25,825 nt of DNA, from the NCBI GenBank assembly GCA_964194555.1, contig CAXMMT010000015.1, positions 1-25,825 of the forward strand, read 5' to 3'. The notes under the pieces are model-generated. The model searched no databases. It was given only the letters and a program-made list of their open reading frames with translations, and was not told where the DNA came from. The translations under genes and the position numbers were made by a program. Below, piece after piece: positions 8,093-16,324 of the stretch. Numbering within the stretch: position 1 is the stretch's first letter; every line of letters starts with the position of its first letter. The stretch comes from SZUA-217 sp964194555. Its GTDB lineage: Bacteria; Actinomycetota; Acidimicrobiia; Spongiisociales; ZC4RG35.

Positions 8093-9168
8093 TCTGTGAG
8101 CGCCATTGCTGCTTCGGGGTGGAAGTCGATGATGACCTGATCGCCAACATCCCATCTGCGCATACCTGGAACATTCTCGACCCGAACCTCGATTGAGTCC
8201 GACATGCCGATATGAACCTCATAGACCATGGACTCGCCGTAGAAGGTCCGTCTCAAAATGGAGCCCTTGAGGGCGTTCCGGTTCGGCGGTGCCTTGGAGG
8301 CAGTAGGAGAAATGTGGAGTTTCTCGGGGCGAATCGTGAGGATGACTGGCTCTCCTCTCGGCGACGAGGTGCGTGCCCTGATGACCTCACCACCGTTCAA
8401 TGTCACGGAGCCGGGATCGGCGACCACCGCAGGCAAGAGGCACATCTCGCCGACGAAGCCTGCGACAAAGAGGTTTTCTGGAGACTCGTAAACGTCTTCA
8501 GGAGACCCAACCTGGGCGAGTTGGCCATCCTTCATCACAGCGATCCTGTCTGACATGGTTAGGGCTTCGCCCTGATCATGGGTTACGTAGACGAAGGTGA
8601 TTCCTATCTCGTGCTGAATGTCTTTGAGCTCGAGCTGCATGGTTTGGCGAAGTTTCAGGTCCAGTGCGCCGAGCGGTTCGTCGAGCAGCAGCACCTTCGG
8701 CCTATTGACCAGGGCACGGGCCAAGGCAACCCGCTGTTGCTCTCCGCCTGACAATTCCTTGGACGACCGTTTCTCCATCCCGGCAAGTCGCACCAGGTCG
8801 ATCGCCTCGCCCACCCGCCGTCGAACTTTCGAGTCATCGACCTTCTGCATCCTCAGGCCGAAACCGACGTTGTCGGCGACGTTCATGTGGGGGAAGAGGG
8901 CATACGATTGAAAGACGGTGTTGACCGGCCGCTTGTTGGGTGGTCGCAACCCCATCTCCTCGCCGAATATGCTCACGCTTCCTTCGGTCGGAAACTCCAG
9001 TCCGGCGATCATCCGAAGCGTTGTGGTCTTGCCGCAGCCGGACGGGCCCAATAGGGAGAAGAACTCTCCGTCTTGGATCTCGAGGTCGACATCGTTGACA
9101 GCGACCACATCTTCGCCGAACCGTTTGGTGACGCCGTTAAGAATGACAGCGGGCGTAGCGTCTGTCAT
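8089..9168 (-). CDS. potA: Polyamine-type ABC transporter ATPase (PotA-like)
   Basis: A 359-aa ATPase with N-terminal nucleotide-binding and C-terminal TOBE domains. It shows Walker A GPSGCGKTT (residues 41-49), the Q-loop in VFQSYALFPHM, signature LSGGEQQR, Walker B VLLLDEP, and the switch His in YVTHDQGEALTM. The C-terminal part (ILTIRPEKLHIS, FYGESMVYEVHI) is the regulatory TOBE domain typical of PotA/CysA/MalK-type ATPases. It is the first gene of the minus operon potABCD. The 135-bp gap to the divergent gene at 9304 holds copy 2 of the shared operator/promoter element, so amine-responsive repression is likely. Confidence 0.93.
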   Translation of the reverse strand: MTDATPAVILNGVTKRFGEDVVAVNDVDLEIQDGEFFSLLGPSGCGKTTTLRMIAGLEFPTEGSVSIFGEEMGLRPPNKRPVNTVFQSYALFPHMNVADNVGFGLRMQKVDDSKVRRRVGEAIDLVRLAGMEKRSSKELSGGEQQRVALARALVNRPKVLLLDEPLGALDLKLRQTMQLELKDIQHEIGITFVYVTHDQGEALTMSDRIAVMKDGQLAQVGSPEDVYESPENLFVAGFVGEMCLLPAVVADPGSVTLNGGEVIRARTSSPRGEPVILTIRPEKLHISPTASKAPPNRNALKGSILRRTFYGESMVYEVHIGMSDSIEVRVENVPGMRRWDVGDQVIIDFHPEAAMALTE

Positions 9169-9220
9169 TGGAAATCGCCGTGGTGGTCCGAACGCTCCAC
9201 AGCGTCACCCTACTCGTCTA

Positions 9221-9250
9221 ATTGCGCAGTCGTCCAATAACGAATATCGT
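9221..9250 (+). promoter_or_regulatory. Shared promoter/operator element, copy 2
   Basis: The core is ATTGCGCAGTCGTCCAAT (9221-9238), then AACGAATA and TCGT. Compared with copy 1 at 1069-1098, the ATTGCGC and CGTCCAAT blocks, the GAATA block and the CGT end are identical and identically spaced; differences fall in the 3-bp centre and a few single positions. As a promoter, -35 TTGCGC (9222-9227), 17-bp spacer, -10 TATCGT (9245-9250). The opposite arm gives TTGGAC, facing potA. The ATTG/CAAT arms lie over the -35 and spacer, so a bound dimer would block polymerase. It is probably the site of the TetR protein encoded at 436-1056. Confidence 0.7.
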
Positions 9251-9256
9251 AGACAT

Positions 9257-9307
9257 ATGCACCGTTATAGCCACGCGGGATCCCCATTGCATGTGACAGC
9301 CGGGTGA
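9257..9307 (+). CDS. Putative leaderless 16-aa leader ORF coupled to the downstream dehydrogenase gene
   Basis: ATG at 9257 opens MHRYSHAGSPLHVTAG and stops at TGA 9305-9307. The ATG is exactly 6 nt after the TATCGT -10 hexamer, the spacing expected of a leaderless mRNA. The TGA overlaps the GTG start of the downstream gene as GTGA (9304-9307), the coupling arrangement also used by the genes at 19244 and 24468. The GTG has no clear Shine-Dalgarno of its own, which supports coupling. The peptide shows no known motif and may matter only for being translated. Confidence is limited by its size. Confidence 0.45.
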   Translation: MHRYSHAGSPLHVTAG

Positions 9308-11772
9308 CCAACCCCAAAACCTCGGCGGACGGATTCCCGACAAGAGTGAGAGTCGTCATTGTCGGTGGGGGGATAATCGGGGCGAGCGTCGCCTATCACC
9401 TCACCAAACTCGGTTGGAGCGATGTGGTCATCCTCGAGCGACACCAACTCACTTCGGGAACGACCTGGCATGCTGCCGGTCTCGTCGTTTCTGGCGGTAT
9501 GACAACTCAGACGCTGGCATGGATGGCGAAGTATTCCAGAGATCTCTTTGAAGTGCTGGAGAAGGAAACGGGTCTCTCTACCGGGTTCCGTCCTGTTGGG
9601 TACCTTCAAACAGCGAGCACGCCCGAGCGAGCGCACAAGCTCCAAAGAGAAGCCGACTTCATGCGACTGATGGGGATCGAGCGGGAGGCGCTCTCCCCTC
9701 GGGAGGTTGCCGACATGTGGCCGCTACTGGACACGAGTGAGGTCATCGGCGGCTTCTACACCGCCAACGAGGGTCGAGCCGATCCTGCCAATGTGGCGAT
9801 GTCCCTGGCCAAGGGGGCCCGGCTCGGCGGTGCCAGAGTGATCGAGGGTGTCATGGTTACCGGGTTCACCAGGTCGGACGGTCGTGTCACGGGAGTTGTG
9901 ACCGACCGGGGAGACATCGAGGCCGAATACGTCGTCAACTGTGCCGGCATGTGGGCCCGCCAGCTCGGAGCTCTCGCCGGCGTTTCGGTCCCACTCCAGG
10001 CCATCGAGCATGCATACCTGATCAGCGAGCCGTTCGAGGGCGTGTCTCCTGACCTTCCCATCTTCGAGGATCCCGACCGCTTCGCCTACTACCGCGAGGA
10101 GACCGGAGGAGTCATGGTCGGCCTGTTTGAGCCGGTGTCCGCCCCGTGGTCGCTCGACGGGATCCCCGATGACTTCAATTTTGGAGAGATCCCATCTGAC
10201 TGGGACAGGCTGGGTCCTTTTCTCGAGATTGCCATGGAGACACTCCCTCAGCTCGAGCATGTCGGGATAAGGAAGCTCTTCACCGGTCCTGAGAGCTTCA
10301 CCCCAGACAACGGGTTCCTCATCGGAGAAGCTCCAGAGTTGGAGAACTTCTTCGTCGCGGCCGGCATGAACTCGCTCGGAATCCTCACAGGTGGGGGAGC
10401 GGGGTCGATTGTGGCGAGCTGGATCGTTGATGGTGTAGCGCCCATAGACGTGACGGATGTGGACATCGCACGGCTTTCCCCGTTTCAGGCGAATCGTTCG
10501 TATCTCGAGGAGCGAAGTGTTGAATTGCTCGGCAGACTCCACTCCACCGGCTCATGGCCGCACTCACACCCATCAACCGCCCGTAACGTCAGGCGCTCGC
10601 CGATCCACGATCGGCTCGAGAGAGCCGGAGCACAGTTTGCCGAGTCCGCCGGATGGGAGAGCCCGGCCTGGTTCGGCCCTGAGGACACCAACACTGAGTC
10701 AAGACTGTCTTACGGGCGCAAGCACTGGTTCAAGTTCCATGCCGAAGAGCACCACGCGGTCCGCAACGGTGTCGTATTGCTGGATCTCTCATCGATGTCC
10801 AACTTTCTGGTTCAGGGGCCGGGCGCGGAGGACGTCCTCAACCGGATCTCGGGCAACAACATCGCCGTCCCTGTCGGGCACTGCGTCTACACGCAGTGGA
10901 TGAACGAACGGGGCGGTACCGAGGCCGATCTCACCATTACCCGCCTCGGTGAATCTGAGTTCTTCGTAGTTGCCGCCGAGGCGTTCCACAGACGTGTTGA
11001 GACGATCTTGAGACGGGGGGCATCGCAGAACGTGGTTGTGACCGATGTCACCTCTGGATACGCCCTTCTCAGTGTTCAAGGCCCGGACTCCCGCAAGGTA
11101 CTCAGCGAAGTCACCACAACCAGCCTCAGCAATGAGGACTTCCCGTATTTCACCGCCAAGAATCTGGATCTCCACCACGCCAGAGGCATGGCATTCAGGA
11201 TGAGTTTCGTTGGCGAGCTGGGCTGGGAGTTGTATGTGCCGTCCGAATTCGCGATCGGTGTCTACGACGCCCTTGTCGAGGCAGGGGAGAGCTTCGGTCT
11301 CGTCAACGCAGGCATGGAGACCTTGGAGAGCACCAGAACCGAAGCGGGAAGACGTGACTACGGGCTCGACATCGAAAACTCGGACTCACCTCTGGAAGCC
11401 GGACTCGGGTTCGCGGTTGACTTCGATAAGCCCGGAGGGTTCATCGGACGTGATGCGTTGCTGCGACAGCGCGAGAACCGTCCGTTGGCATCCCGACTTG
11501 TCCAGTTTCTACTCGACGACCCGGAGCCGCTTCTCCACGGCGAGGAGCCGATTTTCTACGAAGGCGCGGCGGTGGGATATCTTCGGTCCGGCGCATATGG
11601 GCACACCTTGGGAGCCGCGATGGGCATGGGATATGTCGAGCATCCCGACGGTGTGACGGCTGACATGGTGAACTCGGGAGGGTTCGAAGTCCAGGTTGCG
11701 GGGGAACGGGTTCCGGCCAAGACCTCGCTCAGGCCCATGTACGACCCAAAGGGTCAACGGGTCCGCATGTGA
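9304..11772 (+). CDS. FAD-GcvT fused demethylating dehydrogenase (dimethylglycine/sarcosine dehydrogenase family), copy 1
   Basis: An 822-aa two-domain flavoenzyme. The N-terminal DAO-type FAD domain has VVIVGGGIIGASVAYHLTK (glycine motif at 21-26) and SGTTWHAAGL, whose His56 matches the covalent-FAD histidine of DMGDH/SARDH. The FAD domain ends near VDIARLSPFQ; a linker leads to PIHDRLERAGAQF (around 440), and the C-terminal half is a GcvT-type folate domain (LVQGPGAEDVLN, GGTEADLTITRL, LSVQGPDSRKVL, FVGELGWELYVP). Such enzymes oxidise N-methyl amines or amino acids and pass the C1 unit to tetrahydrofolate. Length matches the family. The GTG start at 9304 is set by an in-frame stop at 9268-9270 and the GTGA overlap with a leader ORF. 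It is divergent from potA. The exact substrate is unknown. Confidence 0.9.
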   Translation: MTNPKTSADGFPTRVRVVIVGGGIIGASVAYHLTKLGWSDVVILERHQLTSGTTWHAAGLVVSGGMTTQTLAWMAKYSRDLFEVLEKETGLSTGFRPVGYLQTASTPERAHKLQREADFMRLMGIEREALSPREVADMWPLLDTSEVIGGFYTANEGRADPANVAMSLAKGARLGGARVIEGVMVTGFTRSDGRVTGVVTDRGDIEAEYVVNCAGMWARQLGALAGVSVPLQAIEHAYLISEPFEGVSPDLPIFEDPDRFAYYREETGGVMVGLFEPVSAPWSLDGIPDDFNFGEIPSDWDRLGPFLEIAMETLPQLEHVGIRKLFTGPESFTPDNGFLIGEAPELENFFVAAGMNSLGILTGGGAGSIVASWIVDGVAPIDVTDVDIARLSPFQANRSYLEERSVELLGRLHSTGSWPHSHPSTARNVRRSPIHDRLERAGAQFAESAGWESPAWFGPEDTNTESRLSYGRKHWFKFHAEEHHAVRNGVVLLDLSSMSNFLVQGPGAEDVLNRISGNNIAVPVGHCVYTQWMNERGGTEADLTITRLGESEFFVVAAEAFHRRVETILRRGASQNVVVTDVTSGYALLSVQGPDSRKVLSEVTTTSLSNEDFPYFTAKNLDLHHARGMAFRMSFVGELGWELYVPSEFAIGVYDALVEAGESFGLVNAGMETLESTRTEAGRRDYGLDIENSDSPLEAGLGFAVDFDKPGGFIGRDALLRQRENRPLASRLVQFLLDDPEPLLHGEEPIFYEGAAVGYLRSGAYGHTLGAAMGMGYVEHPDGVTADMVNSGGFEVQVAGERVPAKTSLRPMYDPKGQRVRM

Positions 11773-11800
11773 CAGCGTGAGCCACGAGCCGGAAAGCGAT

Positions 11801-14236
11801 ATGGGGTTGCCGCAGCGAACCCAGGTTCTGATCGTGGGAGGCGGCATCATCGGATGCAGTGTCGCCTACCACCTGACGAAACTCGGGATCACCGACGTCA
11901 CGATCATCGAACAGAGCGCCCTCACCAGCGGATCTACCTGGCATGCTGCCGGGCTTGTCTCTCAGCTCAAAGCAACCCACAGCTTGACCAAGTTGGCCAC
12001 CTACTCAGCACGGCTATTCGAAGCACTCGAAGCCGAAACCGGACAGGCCACCGGGTATCGCACGCCTGGATCGATATCGGTTGCCTCGGATCACGAACGA
12101 TGGGAGGAGATCCTCCGCGGAGCGTCCATGGCCACTACATGCGACGTCGAGACGGAGGTCATCGATCTCGATCGGGCGAAAGAGATGTGGCCTTTGCTGA
12201 GGACCGACGATCTCGTTGGCGCTCTGTACATCCCTCACGACGGCCAGACATCTCCGGTCGACACAACCGTCGCACTCGCCACGGGGGCGAAGGCCCGTGG
12301 CGCACGGATCATCGAAGATGTCTCTGTGGAGAGACTCCTCGTTGAGAACGGAACGATCTTCGGAGTGGAGACCGAACAAGGGACGATCGAGGTCGAAACT
12401 GTCGTCCTGGCCGCGGGCATATGGACCCGACAGCTTGCCGAGACGATCGGGGTCAATGTGCCACTTCAGGCCTGTGAGCACTATTACATCGTCACCGAAC
12501 CCATAGAAGGGGTGCTGCCGGGGATGCCAACACTCCGCGACCCGGGCGGCTACACGTACTTCAAAGAGGAAACGGGCAAGATCATGGCGGGCTTCTTCGA
12601 GCCCAGAGGCAAGGTGTGGAAACTCGATGGCATTCCTCGCGACTTCTCATTCGGGATATTGGCTGAGGATTGGGACCACATCGGACCCATTTTCGAACGG
12701 GCGATCCACCGGGTGCCGGCCCTCGAAGATTGTGGACTGCAACTCTTCTTCAATGGCCCCGAGGCTTTCACCCCCGACGGTGTTTACTACCTCGGGGAAA
12801 CCCCAGAGGTCAAGAACTGCTTTGTGTCCGCGGGCTTCAACTCCGTAGGTATTCAGTCGGCGGGTGGAGTTGGTTGGGTTCTTGCGGATTGGATCGCAGA
12901 TCGGCATCCGCCCATGGATCTTTCGGCTGTTGACATACGACGTGCCTTTCCCTATCAGGCGGACCGTGAGTATCTCGCGAAGCGCATTCCCGAGGGTCTC
13001 GGCTTGCTCTATGCGATGCACTGGCCGTTTCGTCAGTACGAGAGCGCTCGGAATCAGCGAGTGTCTCCCGTCCACGATCAGATCGATCGGGCCGGTGCCG
13101 TGTTCGGGGAAGTCGCAGGTTGGGAGCGACCCAACTGGTATGCCCTGGACGGCCAAGAGAAGAGGTACGAGTACAGCTACGGCAGACAGAACTGGTTCGA
13201 GGCGTCCGGCATCGAGTGCGACGCTGTGCGAAATGCCGTTGGGTTCTTCGACCAGACTTCGTTCGTCAAACTTCGTGTTACTGGCCCCGACGCCGCGAAA
13301 GTGCTCAACGAAGTCTCGGCAAACGATGTCGACGTTGCTACCGGCAGGGCCGTCTACACCCAGTGGTGCAACAAAAGGGGCGGTATCGAAGCCGATCTGA
13401 CGGTGACGAGAATCAGCGAGAACGAGTTTCTCGTGGTGACGGCGGCAGCCTCCGGGACCAGGGATCTCGCCTGGCTCAAAGCCGCATGTCGCCACCACGA
13501 GGTAACTGTTGAGGATGTCACCAACGACTATGCAACGTTTGGCGTTATGGGCCCCAGGTCTCGTGAGTTGCTCTCACAACTCGGGTCGGCCGCATTGGAA
13601 AACGATGACTTCCCCTTCGGCACCGCTCAACAGATCGAGCTGGCGGGACATTCGGTTCTTGCTCTTCGCATGACCTATGTGGGTGAGCTTGGCTGGGAAA
13701 TCTACGTCCCCTGGGGCGAGGCGGCTTCGCTGTATGAAGTGATCGTTGCCGCTGGAGAAGACCATGGTCTCCGCCATGCCGGCTACCACGCGATGAACAC
13801 GCTTCGGCTCGAAGGCGGATACCGCCACTGGGGTCATGACATCACAGACGAGGACACACCAGTGGAGGCAGGTCTCGGTTTCGCGGTTGCGTGGGAGAAA
13901 GCCTCCTTCAGTGGCAGGGAAGCCTTGCTCGCCCAGCGAGAACAGCCGCGCTCGAAGCGACTCGTCCAGTTCAAGCTGGAGGACCCGGATTGGCTGCTCT
14001 ACCACGATGAGCCGATCTATCGAGACGGAGTGCTCGTCGGGCGCACCAGCTCTGGCATGTGGAGCTATGTCGAGGGTCGGTCCCTGGCGATGGGCTATCT
14101 CAACAACATCGAGGGTGTTACTCAGGCATGGCTCGACGGAGGCGACTTCGAGATCGAGGTGGCGACAGAGAGGATCCCAGCCACCCCATCGATCCGCTCG
14201 TTCTATGACCCCCGCAACCAGCGTGTCCGGCTCTGA
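11801..14236 (+). CDS. FAD-GcvT fused demethylating dehydrogenase, copy 2 (tandem paralogue)
   Basis: An 811-aa paralogue of the preceding gene with the same architecture. It has VLIVGGGIIGCSVAYHLTK, then SGSTWHAAGL with His48 at the covalent-flavin position, a middle block beginning SPVHDQIDRAGAVFGEVAGW, and a C-terminal GcvT-type folate domain (GGIEADLTVTRI, GVMGPRSRELL, YVGELGWEIYVP, AGLGFAV). The ATG at 11801 has GGAAAG about 7 nt upstream and lies 28 nt after the first copy's stop, so the two are likely cotranscribed. Active-site blocks are intact in both, but surrounding sequence differs widely (for example AFTPDGVYYLGE here against SFTPDNGFLIGE), suggesting an old duplication with different substrates or successive demethylations. 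Its TGA directly abuts the stop of the convergent gene at 14237. Confidence 0.9.
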   Translation: MGLPQRTQVLIVGGGIIGCSVAYHLTKLGITDVTIIEQSALTSGSTWHAAGLVSQLKATHSLTKLATYSARLFEALEAETGQATGYRTPGSISVASDHERWEEILRGASMATTCDVETEVIDLDRAKEMWPLLRTDDLVGALYIPHDGQTSPVDTTVALATGAKARGARIIEDVSVERLLVENGTIFGVETEQGTIEVETVVLAAGIWTRQLAETIGVNVPLQACEHYYIVTEPIEGVLPGMPTLRDPGGYTYFKEETGKIMAGFFEPRGKVWKLDGIPRDFSFGILAEDWDHIGPIFERAIHRVPALEDCGLQLFFNGPEAFTPDGVYYLGETPEVKNCFVSAGFNSVGIQSAGGVGWVLADWIADRHPPMDLSAVDIRRAFPYQADREYLAKRIPEGLGLLYAMHWPFRQYESARNQRVSPVHDQIDRAGAVFGEVAGWERPNWYALDGQEKRYEYSYGRQNWFEASGIECDAVRNAVGFFDQTSFVKLRVTGPDAAKVLNEVSANDVDVATGRAVYTQWCNKRGGIEADLTVTRISENEFLVVTAAASGTRDLAWLKAACRHHEVTVEDVTNDYATFGVMGPRSRELLSQLGSAALENDDFPFGTAQQIELAGHSVLALRMTYVGELGWEIYVPWGEAASLYEVIVAAGEDHGLRHAGYHAMNTLRLEGGYRHWGHDITDEDTPVEAGLGFAVAWEKASFSGREALLAQREQPRSKRLVQFKLEDPDWLLYHDEPIYRDGVLVGRTSSGMWSYVEGRSLAMGYLNNIEGVTQAWLDGGDFEIEVATERIPATPSIRSFYDPRNQRVRL

Positions 14237-16258
14237 TTAAACCACCCGGCTGTCTCTGAGGAACGAGACAGGAACCGGAACCGACGTGTCGAGTTCTCTG
14301 GCGAATTTGTGACCGGAGTACACCGCCGTGGCGATAGTGCCGGGGGCGAGACAGTCGCCAATACGGTCTATTGATATCTGGCCGACGAGGGTGTGATAGA
14401 GGGCATCCTGGGGTGTGCGTGAGGTTGCCATCACCACAGTCGCCGCGGCAATCTCCTTTGTCTTGGCGGTGTAGATGGATTCGAGGACCACATGGTCTGA
14501 GGTGATACTTGCGAGCTCCATGCCGGTTTCGATAGAGATGTCAAGCTCGACGATCCGCTGCTGGATGCGGTACTGCTCTTCGGTGTGTCTGGTCCATGTC
14601 GAAATCTCATTCGCGGGAGTGACCAGCGTCACTTCGAGCCCGTTCCGTCGAAGCAGCTCAGCAACCACACTACCGATGTAGTAGTGGTCGTCGTCGTAGA
14701 CAACCACCGGACCTTCGGGCTGAAATCCGGCGAGAATGTCGTCGGGAGTGATAACGCTGGTGGTATCCCAGCCGGGTATGAGTCTGTCGTGCTGTCTTCC
14801 AACCCCGTCTTTTCGCCACGTAGCGCCTGTCGCAATCACCACATGATCTGCGCCGTACTCAAGGATCTGGGCTTCGTCGATCTCGCTTTCGAGGAAGTAT
14901 TCGACGGTCTTCAGCTTCTCGATCATCGTCATACGCCAATCCCGGACGCGTCCCCATTGCGCTAGTCCGGGTAGACCTGACTCGAGTGTGACCCTGCCTC
15001 CGAGTTCACGGCGGGCTTCGGTCAGGGCCACGTCGTAGCCACGTTTGCCGAGAGCAACTGCAGCTTCCAAGCCCGCAGGCCCGGCGCCAACGATGAGGAT
15101 CGAGGAGTCTGATCCCTTTTCCGGTATGTGCTCGGGGTGCCAGCCCCTGCGCCATTCTTCGCCCATTGTCGGATTCTGCGTGCAGCGGATCGGAGTGCCC
15201 GTCTGGTCGCCGACGTAGCAGATATTGCACCCGATGCACTCCCGGATCTCGTCTTCGCGACCTTCGGCGATCTTGGTCGGGATGAATGGATCGGCGATTG
15301 ATGGGCGGGCCGCACCGATCAGGTCCATGACTCCTTGGCGAACGAGACGCAGCATGGTTTCGGGGCTGGTGAATCTCCCGACACTGACCACCGGTTTGTC
15401 CGTTACCGATTTGACCCATGACATCGTCTCCTCGAGCCCCGCCTCGGGCACGAACCGAGAGGTCCCCATCTCGTATGAGTAGTCATGGACCGTTACATCC
15501 CACAGATCAGGCAGATCGGCAAGCAACTCGAGCATTTCCCGCGGCTCTGCCGTGTCCTGGTCGTTGTCGTCACCACCGGCGCTAGCCGAGAATCGGACGG
15601 CCACCGCACAGGTGTCGCCTACCTCCTCCTTGGTCTCGATGATCAGCTCTTTGAGTAGCCGGGCTCGGTTCTCCAGTGATCCTCCGTATTCATCGGTCCG
15701 TTGGTTGGACGGTGCCAGAAACTGATGGATGAGGTACCAATGGGCGGCGTAGACGTAGACGATGTCGAAGCCGGCTCGTTTGGCGCGTCGAGCGGCTTCG
15801 AGATGCCACATCTTGAGATCCTGTATGTCCGCTTTTTCCATGACCCGGGACTGCCAGGGGTCGTTGACGCCGGCGGGCATGCTGGACGGGCCGAGGGGTG
15901 TCTCGCGGGAGTAGTGGTTGGCCGATGAGGCGCCTCCATGCCAGAGCTCGATGCCTGCGAGCGCACCGTGCTCATGGATTGCCTCCACGGTCATCGACAT
16001 GGCCTTGACGTCGTCGTCGTCCCACATAGACGCGGTCGGATACGGCTCATCGTCGGATGAGGGATGAATCGAGGAGTATTCGGTGCAGACGGTTCCCCAG
16101 CCTCCTTCAGCCTTGACCCCACGAAGAGCCGCGACCGAGTTCGGGCGGCGATAGCCCATGCCCGTGCAATGTGGGACTTGGTAGAAGCGGTTGGGAGCCG
16201 TCACCGGTCCGATCTCGACGGGTTCGAAAAGCACGTCGAAACGCGGGTCGCGTGGCAT
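14237..16258 (-). CDS. Iron-sulfur flavoprotein dehydrogenase, trimethylamine/histamine dehydrogenase family
   Basis: A 673-aa protein closely patterned on trimethylamine dehydrogenase (TMADH): an N-terminal FMN TIM barrel, a 4Fe-4S site, then ADP/NAD-type domains (ILIVGAGPAGLEAA near 387). FYQVPHC places Cys31 at the 6-S-cysteinyl-FMN position. Tyr170 and His173 (YVYAAH) match TMADH Tyr169/His172. CIGCNIC gives Cys341, 344 and 347, with Cys359 as fourth cluster ligand. The substrate pocket differs: Tyr61 and Trp106 are kept, but the loop holding TMADH Trp264 is about 3 residues shorter, and the Trp355 position is Asp351, as I recall for histamine dehydrogenase. So the substrate is probably not trimethylamine; an amine with a second positive charge is plausible. 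The ATG at 16258 follows AGGAGAG. It lies 66 nt after the ureohydrolase gene on the same strand. No electron-transfer flavoprotein genes are in the window. Confidence 0.9.
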   Translation of the reverse strand: MPRDPRFDVLFEPVEIGPVTAPNRFYQVPHCTGMGYRRPNSVAALRGVKAEGGWGTVCTEYSSIHPSSDDEPYPTASMWDDDDVKAMSMTVEAIHEHGALAGIELWHGGASSANHYSRETPLGPSSMPAGVNDPWQSRVMEKADIQDLKMWHLEAARRAKRAGFDIVYVYAAHWYLIHQFLAPSNQRTDEYGGSLENRARLLKELIIETKEEVGDTCAVAVRFSASAGGDDNDQDTAEPREMLELLADLPDLWDVTVHDYSYEMGTSRFVPEAGLEETMSWVKSVTDKPVVSVGRFTSPETMLRLVRQGVMDLIGAARPSIADPFIPTKIAEGREDEIRECIGCNICYVGDQTGTPIRCTQNPTMGEEWRRGWHPEHIPEKGSDSSILIVGAGPAGLEAAVALGKRGYDVALTEARRELGGRVTLESGLPGLAQWGRVRDWRMTMIEKLKTVEYFLESEIDEAQILEYGADHVVIATGATWRKDGVGRQHDRLIPGWDTTSVITPDDILAGFQPEGPVVVYDDDHYYIGSVVAELLRRNGLEVTLVTPANEISTWTRHTEEQYRIQQRIVELDISIETGMELASITSDHVVLESIYTAKTKEIAAATVVMATSRTPQDALYHTLVGQISIDRIGDCLAPGTIATAVYSGHKFARELDTSVPVPVSFLRDSRVV
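14246..14278. terminator. Hairpin just past the abutting stops of convergent genes
   Basis: CTGTCTC (14250-14256) pairs with GAGACAG (14265-14271) around TGAGGAAC, and CCGG at 14246-14249 can extend the stem to CCGG at 14275-14278 with a GAA bulge. It begins 10 nt after the plus gene's stop but lies inside the end of the minus coding sequence and has no T-run. It could slow or end plus transcription; the call is weak. Confidence 0.3.
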
Positions 16259-16324
16259 CTACTCTCTCCTGAGGTCGGGTCCGGTCACTTTAGGGTCATG
16301 CTCCGACGGGAAATTTCAGCCGAG

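Noticed and set aside
12647..13498. 283-codon minus-strand open frame
   Set aside because: It lies fully opposite the second fused dehydrogenase, whose domains are intact, and has no family signature.
14237..16258. 2,4-dienoyl-CoA reductase reading of the iron-sulfur flavoprotein
   Set aside because: The PHC flavin-cysteine motif and the WHPEH-type block are TMADH/HADH features, not those of dienoyl-CoA reductases.
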